From Bacillota bacterium (lineage in GTDB: Bacteria > Bacillota > Clostridia > Oscillospirales > Ruminococcaceae), in the NCBI GenBank assembly GCA_023433405.1, contig JAEZCT010000054.1, positions 62,001 to 126,000 on the forward strand: a stretch of DNA of 64,000 bases. Direction: 5' to 3'. Below the pieces are notes generated by a model. It searched no databases. It saw only the letters and a list, made by a program, of their open reading frames with translations, and was not told the origin of the DNA. Every line of letters begins with the position of its first letter. Position 1 is the stretch's first letter. A program made the translations under genes and the position numbers. Below are positions 60,841 through 64,000 of this stretch, piece by piece.

Positions 60841-62094
60841 ATGTTTAAAAACCTGATGGATACGATTGGCTTTGTAGCCGAGGCGGATAAGGCCGTTGGC
60901 GACGCGATGAAGCTGGAGCTTGAGCGCCAGCAGCGCAACATAGAGCTGATAGCCTCGGAGAATATCGTTTCTCCCGCTGTGATGGCGGCAATGGGCAGTG
61001 TGCTGACCAACAAATACGCGGAGGGCTACCCTAGTAAGCGCTATTACGGCGGCTGCCAGTGCGTTGACATTGTTGAGGATATTGCCCGTGACCGCGCGAA
61101 GGAGCTATTTGGCGCGCAGCACGCCAATGTGCAGCCCCACTCGGGCGCGCAGGCAAACCTTGCGGTTTATTTTGCGCTGCTTAACGCCGGGGATACCGTG
61201 CTGGGTATGAACCTTGCCCATGGCGGACATTTAACCCACGGCTCCCCCGTTAACCTTTCGGGCAAATACTATAACTTTGTTCCCTACGGCGTGGATGACG
61301 TAACCCACCGCATTGACTACGACAAGGTGCGGGAGCTTGCGGAGGAGCATAAGCCCAAGATGATTGTGGCAGGCGCCAGCGCTTACCCCCGTGTGATTGA
61401 CTTTGAGCGCCTTTCGCAGATTGCAAAAGATGTAGGCGCGTACTTTATGGTGGATATGGCGCACATTGCCGGTCTTGTGGCGGCAGGGGTTCACCCCTCT
61501 CCCGTTCCTTATGCCGATATTGTGACCACCACCACCCATAAGACCCTGCGCGGTCCACGCGGCGGCATGATTCTGTGTCGGGAAGAATTGGCAAAGGCGA
61601 TTGATAAGGCAATATTCCCGGGTACTCAAGGCGGCCCCTTGATGCACGTTATCGCCGCAAAAGCCGTTTGCTTGGGCGAGGCGCTCACCGATGAATTTAA
61701 GTCCTACCAGAAAAGCGTCGCGGAGAACGCAAAAACCCTCGCCGCCGCGCTCATAGGCCGTGGGCTTGACCTCGTTTCGGGCGGCACCGACAACCACCTG
61801 ATGCTTGTTGACCTGCGCAAGGCAGGCATTACCGGCAAGGAGCTTGAGAAGCGTCTGGATGAGGTGTATATTACCGTCAACAAAAACGCCATCCCAAACG
61901 ACCCGCAAAGCCCCTTCATTACCAGCGGCATCCGCATTGGCACCCCCGCCGTTACCACGCGTGGCTTTGGAGCCCCTGAAATGGAGAGGATTGCAGAGTT
62001 TATCTGGCTGACCGCCACTGATTTTGAAGCGAAATCGGATGATATCCGCGCCGGCGTCAATGAGCTGTGCGCAAAATTCCCGCTGTACAAGTAA
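60841..62094 (+). CDS. glyA: Serine hydroxymethyltransferase
   Basis: PLP enzyme interconverting serine and glycine and producing methylene-THF, the one-carbon donor used by thyX. 417 residues from the ATG at 60841. The start ERQQRNIELIASENIVS is typical, the PLP lysine lies in TTTHKTLRGPRGGMIL, and HSGAQANLAVYFALL and GTDNHLMLVDLR are conserved. The longer frame from 60748 runs through the leader hairpin and has no ribosome-binding site. Own promoter, leader and strong terminator. Confidence 0.97.
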   Translation: MFKNLMDTIGFVAEADKAVGDAMKLELERQQRNIELIASENIVSPAVMAAMGSVLTNKYAEGYPSKRYYGGCQCVDIVEDIARDRAKELFGAQHANVQPHSGAQANLAVYFALLNAGDTVLGMNLAHGGHLTHGSPVNLSGKYYNFVPYGVDDVTHRIDYDKVRELAEEHKPKMIVAGASAYPRVIDFERLSQIAKDVGAYFMVDMAHIAGLVAAGVHPSPVPYADIVTTTTHKTLRGPRGGMILCREELAKAIDKAIFPGTQGGPLMHVIAAKAVCLGEALTDEFKSYQKSVAENAKTLAAALIGRGLDLVSGGTDNHLMLVDLRKAGITGKELEKRLDEVYITVNKNAIPNDPQSPFITSGIRIGTPAVTTRGFGAPEMERIAEFIWLTATDFEAKSDDIRAGVNELCAKFPLYK

Positions 62095-62104
62095 CTGTGT
62101 AAAT

Positions 62105-62155
62105 GATACCGCCAAAGCCCCCGCCGGAAGTCTCCGGCGGGGGCTTTACGGTATC
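62105..62155 (+). terminator. Very long terminator hairpin after glyA
   Basis: AAAGCCCCCGCCGGA pairs with TCCGGCGGGGGCTTT, and outside it GATACCG with CGGTATC, giving a 22-bp stem in total with a small internal gap. Confidence 0.9.
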
Positions 62156-62256
62156 CCGTATCCGGCGAAGGCGCGGAGTGCGGGCGACGGTCTATGGGTT
62201 TGGGCGCTGTTTTATATCAGCACTGATTAGTGACCAGCATTGCGGAGCGCGCGCGG

Positions 62257-62285
62257 TTGAATTATCCGAACATATGTGCTACAAT
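62257..62285 (+). promoter_or_regulatory. Sigma-A type promoter of rarA
   Basis: TTGAAT (62257-62262), 17 bases, TACAAT (62280-62285) with TGC before the -10. Confidence 0.7.
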
Positions 62286-62382
62286 AATGAACGGTTTCAA
62301 TGCCAACAAGACCCTCAAAAGCATCGCGGCCTGAGATTGTTTTTTGCGTTGTAGCTGCAACAGATGAATGGAGGCTTTCGTC

Positions 62383-63657
62383 ATGTCGTCACCCCTCGCG
62401 GACAGAATACGCCCCGGCTCTATCGAGGATGTGGTCGGGCAGGAGCACCTGCTGGGCAAAGGGCGGGTTCTCCGTCGCGTAATTGACACCGGGCAGATTC
62501 CTAACCTGATATTTTACGGCCCGTCCGGGGTGGGTAAAACCACCGTGGCGCGTATTCTTGCGGGTGCAGCGGGAAAACGGCTGCATAAGCTAAACGGCAC
62601 CAACGCCTCGGTGTCGGATATCAAGGAGATTGTCTCGGAGCTTGATACCCTTGCCGCGACCAACGGGGTTCTTTTGTACCTTGACGAGATTCAATACCTT
62701 AACAAGAAGCAACAGCAGTCCCTTTTGGAGTATATAGAAAACGGGCAGATTACCCTCATTGCCTCCACCACCGAGAACCCGTATTTTTACATTTACGGCG
62801 CGATTCTCAGCCGCTGCACGGTACTGGAATTTAAGCCGGTTGCTTTTCACGACCTGCTGCGCGCCGTGAAGCGGGCGTTTGCGCTAATGAGTGAGGAGCG
62901 AGGCGAGCGGTACGCACTGGAGGACGGGGTAGCCGAAGAGATAGCCGCAACCTGCGGGGGTGATGTGCGAAAGGCCATCAACGCCGTCGAGCTGCTTGCC
63001 CTTTCCGCCCTGTATGATGGTGACACGCGAGTAGTGACACTTGCCTCCGTGGGTGAGGTCACCAATAAAAGCGCGTCCCGCTACGACCGGGACGGGGACG
63101 CCCATTACGACATTCTTTCGGCGTTTCAAAAGTCCATCCGGGGCTCGGATGAAAACGCCGCTCTGCATTATCTGGCGCGGCTGCTGGAGGCGGGCGACAT
63201 CATCTCTCCCTGCCGCCGACTGCTGGTTACCGCCTGTGAGGATATCGGCCTCGCATACCCGCAGGCCATAACCATTGTAAAGGCCTGCGTGGACAGCGCC
63301 CACCAGCTGGGCCTGCCGGAGGCGCGCATCCCTCTCGCACAGGCGGTTATTTTGCTTTGCACCGCACCAAAATCCAACACCGCCATCAGCGCCATCGATG
63401 CAGCCTCGCAGGATGTGCAGGGCAAGTCCATCGACGACATTCCCGCGCACCTGAAGGACGCTCATTACGGCGGTGCCGCTAAGCTGGGACGCGGTCTTAC
63501 CTATATCTATCCCCACGGCTATAAAAACGACTATACCGCCCAGCAATACCTGCCCGACAATATCAAGAACGCAAGGTACTATAACTTTGGAGATAACAAA
63601 ACCGAACAGGCTGCAAGGGCTTATCGCGAAAAGATTATCGCGGAGGATAAGGGTTAA
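62383..63657 (+). CDS. rarA: Replication-associated recombination protein A
   Basis: AAA+ ATPase (MgsA/WRNIP1 homologue) acting at stalled forks. 424 residues: Walker A YGPSGVGKTTVARILAG, Walker B LLYLDEIQYLNKKQQQSLL, sensor ENPYFYIYGAILSRC, and the C-terminal MgsA domain with ALHYLARLLEAGDIISPCRRL and PHGYKNDYTAQQYLPD. ATG at 62383 has GGAGG eight bases upstream. Own promoter. Convergent with the FkbM gene. Confidence 0.96.
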   Translation: MSSPLADRIRPGSIEDVVGQEHLLGKGRVLRRVIDTGQIPNLIFYGPSGVGKTTVARILAGAAGKRLHKLNGTNASVSDIKEIVSELDTLAATNGVLLYLDEIQYLNKKQQQSLLEYIENGQITLIASTTENPYFYIYGAILSRCTVLEFKPVAFHDLLRAVKRAFALMSEERGERYALEDGVAEEIAATCGGDVRKAINAVELLALSALYDGDTRVVTLASVGEVTNKSASRYDRDGDAHYDILSAFQKSIRGSDENAALHYLARLLEAGDIISPCRRLLVTACEDIGLAYPQAITIVKACVDSAHQLGLPEARIPLAQAVILLCTAPKSNTAISAIDAASQDVQGKSIDDIPAHLKDAHYGGAAKLGRGLTYIYPHGYKNDYTAQQYLPDNIKNARYYNFGDNKTEQAARAYREKIIAEDKG

Positions 63658-63690
63658 GGCGCGACCTTATTTGCGGACCGACAAAAGTGC

Positions 63691-64000
63691 CTACCCGGTA
63701 ACGGCATACAGGTTGATATCCCACGCCGGAACATAGGGGTGACGACGAAGGTACAGCTTATACGCGGGATTCAGACGCTTAACTAACAGAGGCAGGTCGA
63801 ACAAATCCTCATTGCGGTGGTAGGCGGATACGATCAGTCGGGGGGCGAACTGCCGGATGGTTTTAGCACAGCCCAGCAGTGCGTTATGCTCGGCACCCTC
63901 CACATCCAGCTTAATCAGCGTCGCGGGGCATCCTGCCAGCATGTTATCCACCGAATCGGCGGCTAGCTCTTTCGTTTTTGCTTCCCCCTTCTTTGCAAGC
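63691..64000 (-). CDS. FkbM family methyltransferase, C-terminal part (5' end outside window)
   Basis: The frame stays open to the end of the window, so this is the C-terminal 100-odd residues. LIKLDVEGAEHNALLGCAKTIRQFAPRLIVSAYH is the core motif of FkbM-type S-adenosylmethionine methyltransferases (DVEGAE with the acidic residues of the active site), and the closing YKLYLRRHPYVPAWDINLYAV is typical. Such enzymes often methylate sugars in surface glycans; whether it works with the glycan operon 24 kb away is unknown. Confidence 0.9.
   Translation of the reverse strand, partial: LAKKGEAKTKELAADSVDNMLAGCPATLIKLDVEGAEHNALLGCAKTIRQFAPRLIVSAYHRNEDLFDLPLLVKRLNPAYKLYLRRHPYVPAWDINLYAVTG

Noticed and set aside
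61231..62115. 294-codon open frame on the minus strand across glyA
   Set aside because: It is the antisense shadow of a conserved serine hydroxymethyltransferase. Long shadows are expected in GC-rich codons and the translation resembles no protein family.

Overview
The window reads as a chromosomal segment of an endospore-forming, strictly fermentative-type member of the Clostridia (Oscillospirales/Ruminococcaceae-like), G+C roughly 50 percent. The evidence is the gene content rather than any marker gene: a tepA-ylzJ-uppP-spoIIIE block, cdaA-cdaR, mltG next to a U32 tRNA-modification protein, thyX instead of thyA in this stretch, a PdaB/YlxY-like deacetylase, the clostridial families DUF4364, DUF3343, DUF2500 and DUF4430, and many TTG/GTG starts with strong GGAGG ribosome-binding sites. 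There is no rRNA, prophage, integrase, CRISPR array or transposase gene in the window.

Layout. 1-9.7 kb: end of a MATE exporter, then a minus-strand run (pncB, a NERD protein, a ComEC-like hydrolase with DUF3006, spoIIIE/ftsK, uppP, ylzJ, tepA). 9.8-20 kb: a looser, accessory-looking stretch of single genes starting with a tRNA-Ala(GGC): an AT-rich acetyltransferase, an ABC-F ATPase, two flavin reductases, a frame-shifted acetyltransferase with a nine-G run, a VOC protein, a flippase with an ACT protein, a DUF3298 protein and a niacin-type ECF S component. 20-30 kb: housekeeping on the minus strand (U32 protein, mltG, 5-formyl-THF cyclo-ligase, DJ-1, thyX, pcrA, glpK). 30.3-39.3 kb: a plus-strand surface-glycan operon (long CapD/FlaA1-type dehydratase, Wzx flippase, Wzy/ligase, three glycosyltransferases, initiating sugar-phosphate transferase). 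39.6-47.4 kb: DUF4364, sbcDC, an iron alcohol dehydrogenase, an Lrp regulator with its LysE exporter. 47.5-56.7 kb: small proteins, an FAD oxidoreductase, cdaR-cdaA, a cysteine-desulfurase-like protein with DUF3343, ispF, ispD, a deacetylase. 57-64 kb: LemA and M48 protease, two lipoprotein/membrane unknowns, glyA, rarA, and the end of an FkbM methyltransferase.

The most distinctive feature is a family of about 100-bp, almost perfectly palindromic elements scattered between the genes (about eighteen full, degenerate or partial copies in 64 kb). They begin TACTAWT and end AWTAGTA, carry TAA or TTA on both sides of seven well-preserved copies, and one young copy sits inside an older one so that the empty target can be reconstructed exactly. 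They look like non-autonomous transposable elements (MITEs) mobilised by a transposase encoded elsewhere. Three copies are nearly identical, which suggests recent movement.

Other points of interest are the poly-G frameshift in an acetyltransferase gene, a long leader with possible RNA structure before cdaA, a terminator-like hairpin in the glyA leader, two unannotated-size small genes (33 and 47 codons), and a deacetylase whose first motif has Asn where the family normally has Asp. Functions are inferred from recognised motifs and context only; no database search was possible.
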